A DNA stretch of 64,000 nucleotides from Microbacterium soli (GCF_039539005.1 NZ_BAABCP010000002.1:443410-507409), one strand, 5' to 3'; shown: positions 17,129 through 31,100, counted from the stretch's first letter. Numbers and translations: made by a program. Notes: generated by a model from the sequence alone, not told the origin.

Positions 17129-17260
17129 GCAACGATTATCCCCCGCGCGCGGCCACGTTCGCCTCCGGCTTCCGGCGGCAGCGCCGACTGCACCGGCGGA
17201 GGGGGCGACGGAGACGGGGACCGTCCCGATCATCGAGGACAGATCGGGATGATCCGTCGA

Positions 17261-19033
<1,773 letters not shown>

Positions 19034-19085
19034 TCAGGAAATGTGCTCAGGCCAACACCAGCGCCGCGACGAGAGGGCCCGAAGA

Positions 19086-19145
19086 TCAGGACTCGTCACG
19101 GCAGCTAAGAAGAAGCAGACCGCCCAGAGGCATGCTTCGATGCTA
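19086..19145 (-). promoter_or_regulatory. leuL: Leucine leader peptide and promoter (leuA attenuator)
   Basis: A 15-codon minus-strand ORF (ATG at 19133, TGA at 19086-19088) encodes MPLGGLLLLSCRDES, with four consecutive leucine codons (one CTG, three CTT). A TAGCAT box at 19140-19145 stands 6 nt before the ATG, so the leader is itself leaderless. The 70-nt gap to leuA can pair CGGGCC with GGCCTG. This fits ribosome-mediated attenuation of leuA by charged tRNA-Leu, known from actinobacterial leuA leaders. Confidence 0.8.
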
Positions 19146-19189
19146 ACACCACACTTGGCATTTCGCTCACTGTGCGTCGATCCGCGCGC

Positions 19190-20137
19190 TCAGGGGATCA
19201 GGGCGACCTTGCCGCCGGGGTGCCCGGATGCCAGCATCCGCAGCGCCTGCGGTGCCTGATCCAGCGGATACTCGTGCGCCACCGGCACCTGAAGCAGACC
19301 CTGCTCGGCGAGGGCGACGAGCGGCTCGCGGACCTCGTCGCGGAAACGCGCACTGCCGGGCTGCGAGCCCGAGATGGCGCGGAATCCGTGCTCGGCTGCG
19401 GCAGCGACCGCGACGATGGTGACGATGCGCGCGCGGTCCGGGACCAGCGCCAGCGACACCTCCACGGCCTCGTCCGTCCCGACAGCATCCAGCGCCGCAT
19501 CGATGCGCGATGCCCCGCCATCCGCCAGTGCGCGTACGACGCGGCCGTGCAGACCATCGCCGTGCGCGACCGGAGTGCCGCCGAACGCCCGCACCGCATC
19601 GAACCTGCCCGGGCTCGCCGTGCCGATCACACGGATGCCGCGCAGCGCCGCCTGCTGCAGGAGGCTGAGACCCACCGCACCCGACGCGCCGTGCAGCAGC
19701 ACGAGGTCCCCCGGCTGCGCGGCGACGACACGCAGCATATCGGCCGCCGTCGTGCCCGCCAGCAGCAGATTCGCCGCCTCCGCATGCGTGAGGCCGGCGG
19801 GCTTGCGCAGCACCGTCTGCGCGGGAACGGTGATCTCCGTCGCGTAGCCGCCGCGGACGCGGAAGGCGACGACCTCGTCGCCGACGGAGGCCGGCCCCGT
19901 CGTGATCTCCGTGCCCGGCCCGGCGGCGGCGAGCAGGCCGGAGACCTCGTAGCCGATCGGCGCGGGAAGCTCGAGCCCCGGGCGCGGGCGCGCGAGGTGC
20001 TTGGCGTCGGCGGGGTTGACGCCCGCCGCGCGGATGCGGATGGTGACCTCCCCCGGGCCGGGTGCGGGCGCCTCGTACTCGACCAGTCGCCAGTCGTCGG
20101 GGCTCCCCCAGCTCCCGGCCACCCAGCGACGGCCCAT
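19190..20137 (-). CDS. NAD(P)-dependent quinone oxidoreductase-like protein (MDR superfamily)
   Basis: A 315-residue medium-chain dehydrogenase/reductase of the quinone reductase branch. A GroES-like N-terminal domain (VTIRIRAAGVNPADAKHLARP) is followed by a Rossmann fold with VLLHGASGAVGLSLLQQA. Zinc-binding cysteines of true alcohol dehydrogenases are absent. The ATG overlaps the era stop by one base (TGATG). Substrate unknown. Confidence 0.88.
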   Translation of the reverse strand: MGRRWVAGSWGSPDDWRLVEYEAPAPGPGEVTIRIRAAGVNPADAKHLARPRPGLELPAPIGYEVSGLLAAAGPGTEITTGPASVGDEVVAFRVRGGYATEITVPAQTVLRKPAGLTHAEAANLLLAGTTAADMLRVVAAQPGDLVLLHGASGAVGLSLLQQAALRGIRVIGTASPGRFDAVRAFGGTPVAHGDGLHGRVVRALADGGASRIDAALDAVGTDEAVEVSLALVPDRARIVTIVAVAAAAEHGFRAISGSQPGSARFRDEVREPLVALAEQGLLQVPVAHEYPLDQAPQALRMLASGHPGGKVALIP

Positions 20138-21066
20138 CAGAAGCCCAGTCTGCCGAGCTGCTTGGGGTCGCGCTGCCAGTCCTTGGCGACCCGTACGTGC
20201 AGCTTGAGGAACACGCGCGTGCCCACCAGCTCCTCGATCCCGTGCCGGGCCTCGGATCCGACGTCTCGCAGCCGTGAGCCCTTCCTGCCGATGATGATGG
20301 CCTTCTGGCTGTCCCGCTCGACGACGATCGACGCATACACGTCGGTGAGGTCGCCGTCCTCGCGCGGCTCGATGTCGTCGACCACGACCGCGATGGAGTG
20401 CGGCAGCTCGTCGCGCACGCCCTCCAGCGCCGCCTCGCGGATGACCTCTGCGATGCGGTCGGACAGGGATTCGTCGGTGACCACGCCGTCCTCGTACAGC
20501 CGTGGTCCTTCGGGCATCAGGCCCAGGATCTCATCGGCGAGCACGTGCAGCTGCTCGCGGCCCATCTGCCCCTCATCGACGGCGGACAGCGGGATGACGG
20601 CCGCCCAGTCCTCGCGCAGCGCGTCGACCTCCACGAGGCGCTCGACGACCTCGTCCCGTTCCGCGGCATCCGTCTTGGTGACGATCGCGACCTTCTTCGC
20701 CCGGGGGTAGCCGTCCAGCGATGCGGCGATACGACGGTCCCCCGGGCCGATCCTCTCCGTCGCCGGCACGCAGAACCCGATGACGTCGACATCTCCGAGG
20801 ACCTGCTCCACGAGGTCGTTCAGCCGCTCGCCGAGGAGGGTCCGCGGCTTGTGGATGCCGGGGGTGTCGACGATCACGAGCTGCCCGCCGGGGCGGTTCA
20901 GGACGCCGCGGATGGCCCGTCTGGTGGTCTGCGGCTTCTCACTGGTGATGGCGATCTTCTCGCCGACCAGCGCGTTGGTGAGCGTGGACTTGCCGACGTT
21001 CGGCCGCCCCACGAAGGTCACGAACCCGCTGCGCGGGACTCCGTCCGCCCGGTCCTGCTCAGTCAT
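20137..21066 (-). CDS. era: GTPase Era
   Basis: A 309-residue essential GTPase for 16S rRNA processing and 30S assembly. G motifs are GRPNVGKST (G1), VDTPGI (G3) and TKTD (G4). A C-terminal KH domain contains IIIGRKGSRLRDVG, which binds the 3' end of 16S rRNA. It lies in the ybeY-CNNM-era run and overlaps the CNNM gene by 8 bp. Confidence 0.97.
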   Translation of the reverse strand: MTEQDRADGVPRSGFVTFVGRPNVGKSTLTNALVGEKIAITSEKPQTTRRAIRGVLNRPGGQLVIVDTPGIHKPRTLLGERLNDLVEQVLGDVDVIGFCVPATERIGPGDRRIAASLDGYPRAKKVAIVTKTDAAERDEVVERLVEVDALREDWAAVIPLSAVDEGQMGREQLHVLADEILGLMPEGPRLYEDGVVTDESLSDRIAEVIREAALEGVRDELPHSIAVVVDDIEPREDGDLTDVYASIVVERDSQKAIIIGRKGSRLRDVGSEARHGIEELVGTRVFLKLHVRVAKDWQRDPKQLGRLGF

Positions 21067-22351
21067 CGCCGTCTCCTTCGCCGTCCTTGTCCGCGCTCTC
21101 CTCCGGCACCCGCTCCACGAACACCGTCGCGATGCCGCGGCCGCGGCCGCGTGACGCGCCCCCGGTGAGCACGAGTCCGCCGACGGATGCCGTGTCGCCG
21201 GGCTGCGGGATCCGCCCGAGCGCCTTGCCCAGCAGCCCGCCGATCGAGTCGACCTCCTCGTCCTCGAGCTCGAGGCCGAACAGGTCGCCGACGTCCTCCA
21301 ACGGAAGTCGGGAGTTGACGCGGTAGCGGCCGCCGCCGAGATCGACCACCTCGGCCGGTCCGCGGTCGTACTCGTCGGCGATCTCGCCCACCAGCTCCTC
21401 GATGAGGTCTTCGAGGGTGACGAGCCCCGAGATCCCGCCGTGCTCGTCGACGACGATGCACACGTGCACGGCGTCGCGCTTCATCTGCTGCAGCAGCGTC
21501 TCGGCGCGCATCGACTCGGGAACGAACACCGCCGGACGCGCGATGGGGCGCACGGGCGCCCCCCGCCACGCGCTCTCGTCGCGGTAGGCGAACTGCACGA
21601 GGTCCTTCAGGTACAGCACGCCGACGACATCGTCGGCGTCGTCGTCCACGACCGGCATCCGGGAGACGCCGCTGCGCAGGAACAGATCCATCGCCTCGGT
21701 GGTCACCGCGGCGGCGTCCACCGTCAGCATCTCCGTGCGCGGCACCATCACGGCCCGCACGAACTGATCGGTGAAGTCGAACACGGAGTGGATGAGGTCC
21801 CTGTCGTCCTCCTCGATGAGGTCGTTCGACGCGGCCTCGTCGACCATGCTCAGCAGCTGCTCCTCGGAGGCGAAACTGCTGCGCCCGACTCCCGGTGTGA
21901 CCCTCTGACCCGCCCGCACCAGTGTCTGCGCGAGCGGACCGAGCAGCATCCGCACGCCCCGCGCGGTGGGCGCCCACACGCGCAGCAGTCCTTCGGCGTG
22001 CGCGCGGCCGAAGGAGCGCGGGCTCGCGCCGACGAGGACGAAGGTGATTCCCGTCATCAGCAGCGCCGCAGCGAGCATGGCCCACCAGATGCTGGGCAGC
22101 AGCGCGTCCAGGGCGACGGTCACCAGCACCGCGGCGGTGGTCTCGGCGAGCACGCGCATGAAGGCGACGGCGTTGACGTGCGGGTCGGGATCCGCGGCGA
22201 TGGCACGCAGGGCATCGGCGCTGCGGCCCTGGTCGGCGAGCTCCTCCAGATCGGATCGGGACGTCACCGAGAACGCGGCGTCCACGGCGGCCATCAGTCC
22301 TCCGAAGGCCACCAGCAGCACAGCGGCCGCGAGCAGGAACGCCGGTGTCAT
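21059..22351 (-). CDS. CNNM/HlyC-CorC family membrane protein with CBS domains
   Basis: A 430-residue protein with an N-terminal CNNM transmembrane domain (about 1-170, three to four helices), a CBS pair (about 200-330; VMVPRTEM at its start) and a C-terminal CorC_HlyC domain (RYRVNSRLPLEDVGDLFG). The family is linked to magnesium or cobalt export. It overlaps ybeY by 4 bp and era by 8 bp. The last 20 residues are a highly acidic tail. Confidence 0.9.
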   Translation of the reverse strand: MTPAFLLAAAVLLVAFGGLMAAVDAAFSVTSRSDLEELADQGRSADALRAIAADPDPHVNAVAFMRVLAETTAAVLVTVALDALLPSIWWAMLAAALLMTGITFVLVGASPRSFGRAHAEGLLRVWAPTARGVRMLLGPLAQTLVRAGQRVTPGVGRSSFASEEQLLSMVDEAASNDLIEEDDRDLIHSVFDFTDQFVRAVMVPRTEMLTVDAAAVTTEAMDLFLRSGVSRMPVVDDDADDVVGVLYLKDLVQFAYRDESAWRGAPVRPIARPAVFVPESMRAETLLQQMKRDAVHVCIVVDEHGGISGLVTLEDLIEELVGEIADEYDRGPAEVVDLGGGRYRVNSRLPLEDVGDLFGLELEDEEVDSIGGLLGKALGRIPQPGDTASVGGLVLTGGASRGRGRGIATVFVERVPEESADKDGEGDGDD

Positions 22352-22806
22352 CGGTGTCGCTCGGCGCGGGCGAAGTCGTCGATGAGCGACTTCTGCAGCC
22401 CGAACATCTCACGCTCCTCTTCGGGCTCGGCGTGATCGAATCCCAGCAGGTGCAGCAGGCCGTGCGTGGTGAGCAGGATCAGCTCGTCCATGAGGCTGTG
22501 GCCGGCGGCCTGCGCCTGGGTCTCGGCGACCTGAGGGCACAGCACGATGTCGCCGAGCAGTCCGGCGGGCGTCGGACGGTCGGGACTTCCCGGTCGCAGC
22601 TCGTCCATCGGGAAGCTCAGCACATCGGTGGGGCCGGGTTCGTCCATCCACTGCACGTGGAGGGCCTCCATGGCGCCCTCGTCGACGAGCACGATGGCGA
22701 CCTCGGCGTCCGCGCTGACATGCAGCTGCGCGAGGTTGAAGTCCGTGAGCCGCTGCAGGACGGTCTCATCGATCGTGATGGCCGACTCGTTGTTGATCTC
22801 GATCAT
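22348..22806 (-). CDS. ybeY: rRNA maturation endoribonuclease YbeY
   Basis: A 152-residue metal-dependent RNase for 16S rRNA 3'-end maturation and ribosome quality control. The zinc motif HGxLHLxGxDH is intact (THGLLHLLGFDHAEPEEE). It overlaps phoH and the CNNM gene by 4 bp each, in the conserved phoH-ybeY-CNNM-era order. Confidence 0.96.
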   Translation of the reverse strand: MIEINNESAITIDETVLQRLTDFNLAQLHVSADAEVAIVLVDEGAMEALHVQWMDEPGPTDVLSFPMDELRPGSPDRPTPAGLLGDIVLCPQVAETQAQAAGHSLMDELILLTTHGLLHLLGFDHAEPEEEREMFGLQKSLIDDFARAERHR

Positions 22807-23906
22807 TCCAGGCCTCGTCTCGGCATGCGGTCTCTCGGAGTGCCGCGCAGCCCCGAGCGCCGTTCGGCGCGGTTCGCGAACTCGTGCGCCTGTTCCCGCT
22901 CGACGCGGGCGGCGGTGCGCCGCTCGTCATACTCGCTGTACGCGTCGATGATGCGGCCGACCAGGGAGTGCCGGACGACGTCCTCACTGGTCAGACGCGA
23001 GAAGTGGATGTCGTCGACATCGCTGAGCACCCTCGTCACCAGCCGCAGCCCCGATGCGCCCTGCGGCAGGTCGATCTGCGTGATGTCGCCGGTGACGACC
23101 ATCTTCGTGCCGAAGCCGAGCCGGGTCAGGAACATCTTCATCTGCTCCGGTGTGGTGTTCTGCGCCTCGTCGAGCACGACGAAGGAGTCGTTGAGCGTGC
23201 GTCCGCGCATGTAGGCGAGCGGCGCGACCTCGATGGTCCCCGTCGCCATGAGGCGCGGCACGATCTCCGGATCCATCATCTCGTTGAGGGCGTCGTACAG
23301 CGGGCGCAGGTACGGGTCGATCTTGTCGGTGAGCGAACCGGGCAGGAACCCCAGCCGCTCCCCCGCCTCGACGGCCGGGCGCGTGAGGATGATGCGCTGC
23401 ACCTCCTTGCGCTGCAGCGCCTGCACGGCCTTGGCCATCGCGAGGTAGGTCTTGCCGGTGCCCGCCGGCCCGATCCCGAACACGATGGTGTTCTCCTCGA
23501 TCGCGTCGACGTACTCCTTCTGCCCGAGCGTCTTCGGGCGGATCACCCGCCCGCGGGTGGAGAGGATCGCCTCGCTGAGCACCTCGCTGGGCCGGATGCC
23601 CTCGTCCTGCGCGAGGATGCGCGCCGACCGCTCGACGTCCGAGGGGGCGAGGCTCTGGCCGGAGCGGGTCATCTCCAGGAGCTCCTCGACCAGCCGCTTG
23701 GCGGCCTCGACGTCGGCGTCCGCACCGCCGAGGCTGATCTCGTTGCCCCGGACCAGCACCTGCACGCGCGGGTGCTGCTTCTCCAGCATCCGCAGCAGTC
23801 GGTCCTGCGGTCCGAGCAGCTGCACCATGGCGACGCCGTCGGCGAAGATGCGCTCGGTGCGCTCGGGCTGTGCGGGGAACCGCGGGACGGAATCGTCAGA
23901 AGCCAA
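22803..23906 (-). CDS. phoH: PhoH-like ATPase
   Basis: A 367-residue P-loop ATPase/putative RNA helicase partner of YbeY. Walker A is GPAGTGKTYLA and Walker B is FVVLDEAQN; the N-terminal KH-like segment (VQVLVRGNEISLGG) suggests RNA binding. It overlaps the HIT gene by 11 bp. The exact biological role of the family is unsettled. Confidence 0.94.
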   Translation of the reverse strand: MASDDSVPRFPAQPERTERIFADGVAMVQLLGPQDRLLRMLEKQHPRVQVLVRGNEISLGGADADVEAAKRLVEELLEMTRSGQSLAPSDVERSARILAQDEGIRPSEVLSEAILSTRGRVIRPKTLGQKEYVDAIEENTIVFGIGPAGTGKTYLAMAKAVQALQRKEVQRIILTRPAVEAGERLGFLPGSLTDKIDPYLRPLYDALNEMMDPEIVPRLMATGTIEVAPLAYMRGRTLNDSFVVLDEAQNTTPEQMKMFLTRLGFGTKMVVTGDITQIDLPQGASGLRLVTRVLSDVDDIHFSRLTSEDVVRHSLVGRIIDAYSEYDERRTAARVEREQAHEFANRAERRSGLRGTPRDRMPRRGLE

Positions 23907-24243
23907 CGAGTCTGCTCTCCTCGATGTTCGCGAGCACGTGGGCGTGCACGTGGAAGACGGACTGGCCGGCGCGGGCGCCGTTGTTGAAGATCAGACGATA
24001 CTCGCCGTCGGCGTGCTCCGTGGCGATCTGCTTGGCCATGGCCACCATCTCCGCCAGCAGACCGGGGTCGCCGGCGGCGAGCTCTGTCACATCGCGGTAC
24101 TGCTCGGTCACAGGGATCACCAGCACGTGCACGGGGGCCTGCGGATTGATGTCGCGGATCGCGAAGACCCGGTCGGTCCGCGCGAGGATCTCTCCGGGGA
24201 TCTCCCCGTTCAGGATGCGCGTGAAGATCGAGGGCTCTGTCAT
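23896..24243 (-). CDS. HIT-family nucleotide hydrolase
   Basis: A 115-residue histidine-triad protein (HINT branch) that cleaves AMP from phosphoramidate-type substrates. The triad is QSVFHVHAHVLA. Start ATG at 24243 gives the typical TEPSIFTRILNGEIPGE N-terminus; the open frame upstream to 24657 runs antisense-free but is not family-like. Downstream of rsmE by 38 bp. Confidence 0.94.
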   Translation of the reverse strand: MTEPSIFTRILNGEIPGEILARTDRVFAIRDINPQAPVHVLVIPVTEQYRDVTELAAGDPGLLAEMVAMAKQIATEHADGEYRLIFNNGARAGQSVFHVHAHVLANIEESRLVGF

Positions 24244-24281
24244 GGTGCCCAGTCTAGTGAGCGCGGCTGCGTCGACGTCCG

Positions 24282-25010
24282 TCACCAGCGGCCGAAGACG
24301 CCGGAGAGCACCGCGATCGCCGCGGGGCCGGCCGTCGAGGTGCGCAGCACCGTGTCGCCCAGTCGCACCCGCTCCGCGCCCGCACCCTCGAGGAGCTCCA
24401 GCTCCTCGGGAGCGATGCCGCCCTCCGGCCCGACGACGAGGATGACGTCGCGGCCATCGGGTCGGACGGTGGAGAGCCTGTTCCGCGTCCATGGGTCGAG
24501 GACCAGCATCCTCGCACCGACGGCCCTCTGCGCCAGACGCGCCGTGGACTCGATCTCCGCCACCTCGGGGACCCACGGCCGATGTGCCTGCTTGGCCGCC
24601 TCGCGGACGATGCTCGCCCAGCGCTCCCGCCCTTTCACGGCCTTGGGTCCCGCCCACCGGGAGATGCTGCGCGCGGCCTGCCAGGGGATGATGCCGTCCG
24701 CGCCCAGCTCGCAGGCCGCCTGCACGGCGAGCTCGTCACGGTCGCCCTTGGCCAGCGCCTGTGCGAGCAGGATGCGCGTCTCGGGAGCGTCATGCCGGCT
24801 GCGCGCCCCGATGCGGACGCTGACGCGCGCGGCGGAGACGTCCTCGACGACACCGGACAGCCAGACGCCGCGGCCGTCTCCGAGTGTGACGCTCTCCCCC
24901 ACACGCACACGCCGCACCACGGAGGCGTGCTTGGCCTCCGCACCGGTGAGATCGACGAGCTCGCCGACGGCGGCATCCGTGCATCCGGGGACGATGAAGT
25001 GCAGCGCCAT
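24282..25010 (-). CDS. rsmE: 16S rRNA (uracil-1498-N3)-methyltransferase
   Basis: A 242-residue SPOUT methyltransferase. An N-terminal PUA-like domain (about 1-75) is followed by the knotted SAM-binding domain with VVGPEGGIAPEE and the C-terminal knot RLGDTVLRTSTAGPAA. It lies 15 bp downstream of dnaJ, a common actinobacterial pairing. Confidence 0.95.
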   Translation of the reverse strand: MALHFIVPGCTDAAVGELVDLTGAEAKHASVVRRVRVGESVTLGDGRGVWLSGVVEDVSAARVSVRIGARSRHDAPETRILLAQALAKGDRDELAVQAACELGADGIIPWQAARSISRWAGPKAVKGRERWASIVREAAKQAHRPWVPEVAEIESTARLAQRAVGARMLVLDPWTRNRLSTVRPDGRDVILVVGPEGGIAPEELELLEGAGAERVRLGDTVLRTSTAGPAAIAVLSGVFGRW

Positions 25011-25025
25011 GGCGTCCTCGGTCCG

Positions 25026-27222
<2,197 letters not shown>

Positions 27223-27233
27223 CATCCCTCCCG

Positions 27234-27260
27234 CTGGCACTCCAACCTTCCGAGTGCCAA
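27234..27260. promoter_or_regulatory. CIRCE operator
   Basis: CTGGCACTC-N9-GAGTGCCAA matches the CIRCE consensus TTAGCACTC-N9-GAGTGCTAA with the spacer exactly 9 bp. It stands directly before hrcA and is the expected HrcA binding site. The two arms are perfect complements except for the outermost base pair. Confidence 0.93.
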
Positions 27261-27303
27261 TCCTACCCGCTCGCGAAGCCGAGGAGCCCGGGAGCGGCGG
27301 GTG

Positions 27304-28545
27304 TCAGTCCGTGAGCGCGCGCACGACGGCATCCGCCAGCAGCCGCCCGCGCAGGGTCAGGCGCACCCGCCTGTCGCGCAGCGCGGAGGCCGGATCGATC
27401 AGTCCGTCGGAGATCAGCTCGGCGACGCGCCCACGGTGGCTCTCGGCGATATCGGCGATGGACAGGCCCTCGGCGAGCCTGCTGCGCAGCAGCACGCGCT
27501 CCAGGGTGCGCGCCTGCGCGTCCGGCTGCTCGCGTCCTGCGGCGGGCGACTCCTCGAGCGCGAGGCGCTGTGCGTATGCTGCGGGGTGCTTCACGTTCCA
27601 CCAGCGCACCCCCGCGACGTGGCTGTGCGCGCCGGGCCCGAAGCCCCACCAGTCGTATCCCCGCCAGTACGCCAGATTGTGGCGGGATCTGTGCGGGGAG
27701 GGCGTCGCGGAACCGGCGTCCGACCTGGCCCAGTTGCTGACCTCATACCACGAGAACCCCGCGTCGGTCAGCCGCCGATCCGCGCTCTCATACATGTCGG
27801 CCTGCAGATCGTCATCGGGAGCGGGCACCTCGCCGCGTCGGATCTGACGGGCCAGCTTCGTGCCGTCCTCGATGATGAGGGCGTAGGCGGAGATGTGATC
27901 GGGTTCCAGCTCCAGTGCGGCCTCCAGCGAGCGCTCCCAGTCCGCAAGCGTCTCGCCGGGCGCGCCGTAGATGAGGTCGACACTCACCGCGAGCCCCGCG
28001 GCGCGCGCGGCCTGCACGGCCGTGCGCACGTTCTCGGGTCGATGGGTGCGATCCAGCGCCGCCAGCACGTGCGGGACGGCGGACTGCATGCCGATGGAGA
28101 GCCGGTTCACGCCGGCCTCGCGCAGCGTGTCGACGACCTCGGGCGTGACGGTGTCGGGGTTCGCCTCAACGGTCACCTCCGCGCCCTCCCGGATGCCGAA
28201 CGCACCGGTGGCCGCGTGCAGCATGCGCGCCAGATCGCCGGGGGGCAGCAGCGTGGGCGTGCCCCCTCCGAAGAAGACGGTGTCCATCGGTCGCAGTGCG
28301 CCGACGTCCGTCAGCACGCGGCGGGCGAGATCGATCTCACGGATCAGCGTGTCGGCGTACTCGTCCTGCCGCGCCCCGCGCAGCTCGGTCGCGGTGTACG
28401 TGTTGAAGTCGCAGTAGCCGCATCGGACGCGGCAGAACGGCACATGAAGGTACGCGGAGAACGGCGTCGACGCGTCGACGCGCACGGTGGAGGGAAGACG
28501 ACCGTCGGAGGGCGCCGGATCTCCCTCCGGCAACGGCCCGCCCAT
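27304..28545 (-). CDS. hemW: Radical SAM heme chaperone HemW
   Basis: A 413-residue member of the HemN/HemW family. The CxxxCxxC iron-sulfur motif is CRVRCGYCDF, with SAM-binding FFGGGTPTLL and VSVDLIYGAPGET. It is a HemW rather than coproporphyrinogen dehydrogenase judging by length and the single radical SAM plus HemN_C layout. ATG at 28545 overlaps the upstream DUF1990 stop by one base; the longer open frame (to 28680) runs inside that gene. Confidence 0.93.
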   Translation of the reverse strand: MGGPLPEGDPAPSDGRLPSTVRVDASTPFSAYLHVPFCRVRCGYCDFNTYTATELRGARQDEYADTLIREIDLARRVLTDVGALRPMDTVFFGGGTPTLLPPGDLARMLHAATGAFGIREGAEVTVEANPDTVTPEVVDTLREAGVNRLSIGMQSAVPHVLAALDRTHRPENVRTAVQAARAAGLAVSVDLIYGAPGETLADWERSLEAALELEPDHISAYALIIEDGTKLARQIRRGEVPAPDDDLQADMYESADRRLTDAGFSWYEVSNWARSDAGSATPSPHRSRHNLAYWRGYDWWGFGPGAHSHVAGVRWWNVKHPAAYAQRLALEESPAAGREQPDAQARTLERVLLRSRLAEGLSIADIAESHRGRVAELISDGLIDPASALRDRRVRLTLRGRLLADAVVRALTD

Positions 28546-29195
28546 CAGACGGGTGTCGCGTACAGCGGCGAGATGGCCCGCAGGTAGCGGGAGAACAGCT
28601 CTCGCCGACGACGACGCACCATGCCGGGAAGCCGGTACATCACCGAGGTGGGCGAGTCGAAGGCGCGCACGGTGAACCACACCTCGTCCGTGTCGTCACG
28701 CCAGTCGATGTCGAACGATTCCTCACCGCTGACCACGGATCCGCCGACGGTGCCCAGCACGAAGCCGATGCGGCGCCGCTCCTCCGTGACCGAGATGACG
28801 CGAAGCTCGGCGTCCGCCCGCATGCCCTTCACACGGCCGCGCACTCTGAGCGTCATCCCGGGGGCCACCAGCGGCGTGCCCTCCGCGTCGTAGCGCTGCT
28901 CGACATGGCTGCGGCTGGGCGCGATCGGCACGCCGTCGGCGTCGAAGCTCACGCCGGTGTACATGTCCCCGGCGGCAGGGCGCACGTCGCTCAGCTGGAG
29001 CCCGGCCGCGCGCTGCGCGGTCCATGACAGCAGCGCCTCGCCCGCCGAGCGGAACCGCTCCTCACCGCTGCCGATGCGCCAGGACTCCTCCGCCGGGATG
29101 CTGTGCTCCGGCGGGTAGTGCATGAGGTCGGGCGCACGAGTCGCACCGACCGCGGCGTAGTCCACCGTGCCTTCTCGGAATGTCCCGCGACGCAT
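28545..29195 (-). CDS. DUF1990 family protein
   Basis: A 216-residue soluble protein resembling DUF1990 (YndJ-like lipid-binding fold): GEERFRSAGEALLSW near residue 50, and a C-terminal stretch VWFTVRAFDSPTSVMYRLPG. Function unknown. No Shine-Dalgarno; a TAGGCT box at 29203-29208 (minus) is 7 nt before ATG, so probably leaderless. Coupled to hemW and downstream of lepA. Confidence 0.8.
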   Translation of the reverse strand: MRRGTFREGTVDYAAVGATRAPDLMHYPPEHSIPAEESWRIGSGEERFRSAGEALLSWTAQRAAGLQLSDVRPAAGDMYTGVSFDADGVPIAPSRSHVEQRYDAEGTPLVAPGMTLRVRGRVKGMRADAELRVISVTEERRRIGFVLGTVGGSVVSGEESFDIDWRDDTDEVWFTVRAFDSPTSVMYRLPGMVRRRRRELFSRYLRAISPLYATPV

Positions 29196-29249
29196 GAGCA
29201 CCAGCCTAGGCGACCAGCCTGGGTGCGACGCGCAGACAGGTCGCCGTTT

Positions 29250-31100
29250 CTACTTCTTGGCCTTGCCCTCGACGTCGCCGGACAGCGCGGCGATGAACGC
29301 CTCCTGCGGCACCTCGACGCGGCCGACCATCTTCATCCGCTTCTTGCCCTCCTTCTGCTTCTCCAGCAGCTTGCGCTTACGGCTGATGTCCCCGCCGTAG
29401 CACTTCGCGAGCACGTCCTTGCGGATCGCGCGGATGGTCTCGCGCGCGATGATGCGCGCACCGATGGCCGCTTGGATCGGCACTTCGAACTGCTGGCGCG
29501 GGATGAGCTTGCGCAGCCGCTCCGCCATCATGGTGCCGTAGGCGTACGCCTTGTCGCGGTGCACGATCGAGCTGAACGCGTCGACCTTCTCCCCCTGCAG
29601 GAGGATGTCGACCTTGACGAGGTCGGCCTCCTGCGAACCCGCCGGCTCGTAGTCCAGGGATGCGTACCCCTGGGTCTTGGACTTGAGCTGGTCGAAGAAG
29701 TCGAAGACGATCTCGCCGAGGGGCATGTTGTACCGCAGCTCGACGCGCTCCTCGGAGAGGTACTCCATGCCCAGCAGGGAGCCGCGCCGGGACTGGCACA
29801 GCTCCATGACCGTGCCGACATAGTCCTTGGGCAGCAGGATGGCGGTCTTCACCATGGGCTCGGACACGGAGGCGACCCGGCCGTCCGGGTATTCGCTGGG
29901 GTTGGTGACCACGACCGTCTCCCCCGTGTCGGTGGTGACCTCGTACACGACGCTGGGCGCCGTGGTGATCAGGTCGAGCCCGAACTCGCGCGAGAGCCGC
30001 TCGGTGATGATCTCCAGGTGCAGCAGCCCCAGGAAACCGCACCGGAACCCGAATCCCAGCGCGACGGAGGTCTCCGGCTCATACTGCAGCGACGCATCGG
30101 AGAGTTTGAGCTTGTCGAGCGCCTCGCGCAGCTCGGCGTAGTCGCTGCCGTCGATCGGGTAGATGCCCGAGAACACCATCGGTTTGGGGTCGGTGTAGCC
30201 GGGCAGGGGCTCGGATGCGGGGACGCGCGCCGTCGTGACGGTGTCGCCCACCTTCGACTGACGCACGTCCTTCACGCCGGTGATGAGGTAGCCCACCTCG
30301 CCGACGCCGAGGCCCTGCGTGGGGATGGGCTCAGGGCTGGACACCCCGATCTCGAGCAGATCGTGGGTGGTCTTCGTCGACATCATGGTGAGCCGCTCAC
30401 GCGGCTCGAGTCTGCCGTCCACCATGCGCACGTACGTCACCACGCCCCGATACGCGTCGTAGACCGAGTCGAAGATCATCGCTCTGGCGGGGGCGTCGAC
30501 CTGTCCCACCGGCGCGGGGATCTCGGTGACGATGCGATCGAGCAGGGCCTCCACCCCGACGCCGGTCTTGCCCGACACCCGCAGCACGTCGTCGGGGCTG
30601 CCGCCGATGAGGTCGGCCAGTTCCCTGGCGAACTTGTCGGGGTCGGCGGCGGGCAGGTCGATCTTGTTGAGCACCGGGATGATGGTGAGGTCGTTCTCCA
30701 GGGCGAGGTACAGGTTCGCGAGCGTCTGCGCCTCGATGCCCTGAGCGGCGTCCACGAGCAGGATCGCACCCTCGCAGGCGGCCAGCGAACGCGACACCTC
30801 ATACGTGAAGTCGACGTGTCCCGGGGTGTCGATCATGTTGAGCGCGTAGGTCTCCCCCGCGGTCTCCCACGGCATCCGCACCGCCTGGCTCTTGATGGTG
30901 ATCCCGCGCTCGCGTTCGATGTCCATCCGGTCCAGGTACTGCGCGCGCATGTCCCTGTCCGCCACCGCGCCGGTGATCTGCAGCATCCGGTCGGCGAGAG
31001 TGGACTTGCCGTGATCGATGTGGGCGATGATGCAGAAGTTGCGGATCTGGGTGGCGGGCGTCGCGGCGGGCGACAGCGGAGTGAGTGCGCGGGGTGACAT
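29250..31100 (-). CDS. lepA: Elongation factor 4 (LepA)
   Basis: A 616-residue translational GTPase that back-translocates ribosomes. G motifs are [20 protein letters not shown] and [10 protein letters not shown]; the C-terminal domain ends [16 protein letters not shown], typical of LepA, which lacks the EF-G domain IV. GAGGACC stands 3 nt upstream of the ATG. Head of the minus-strand run to leuA. Confidence 0.97.
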   Translation of the reverse strand: MSPRALTPLSPAATPATQIRNFCIIAHIDHGKSTLADRMLQITGAVADRDMRAQYLDRMDIERERGITIKSQAVRMPWETAGETYALNMIDTPGHVDFTYEVSRSLAACEGAILLVDAAQGIEAQTLANLYLALENDLTIIPVLNKIDLPAADPDKFARELADLIGGSPDDVLRVSGKTGVGVEALLDRIVTEIPAPVGQVDAPARAMIFDSVYDAYRGVVTYVRMVDGRLEPRERLTMMSTKTTHDLLEIGVSSPEPIPTQGLGVGEVGYLITGVKDVRQSKVGDTVTTARVPASEPLPGYTDPKPMVFSGIYPIDGSDYAELREALDKLKLSDASLQYEPETSVALGFGFRCGFLGLLHLEIITERLSREFGLDLITTAPSVVYEVTTDTGETVVVTNPSEYPDGRVASVSEPMVKTAILLPKDYVGTVMELCQSRRGSLLGMEYLSEERVELRYNMPLGEIVFDFFDQLKSKTQGYASLDYEPAGSQEADLVKVDILLQGEKVDAFSSIVHRDKAYAYGTMMAERLRKLIPRQQFEVPIQAAIGARIIARETIRAIRKDVLAKCYGGDISRKRKLLEKQKEGKKRMKMVGRVEVPQEAFIAALSGDVEGKAKK

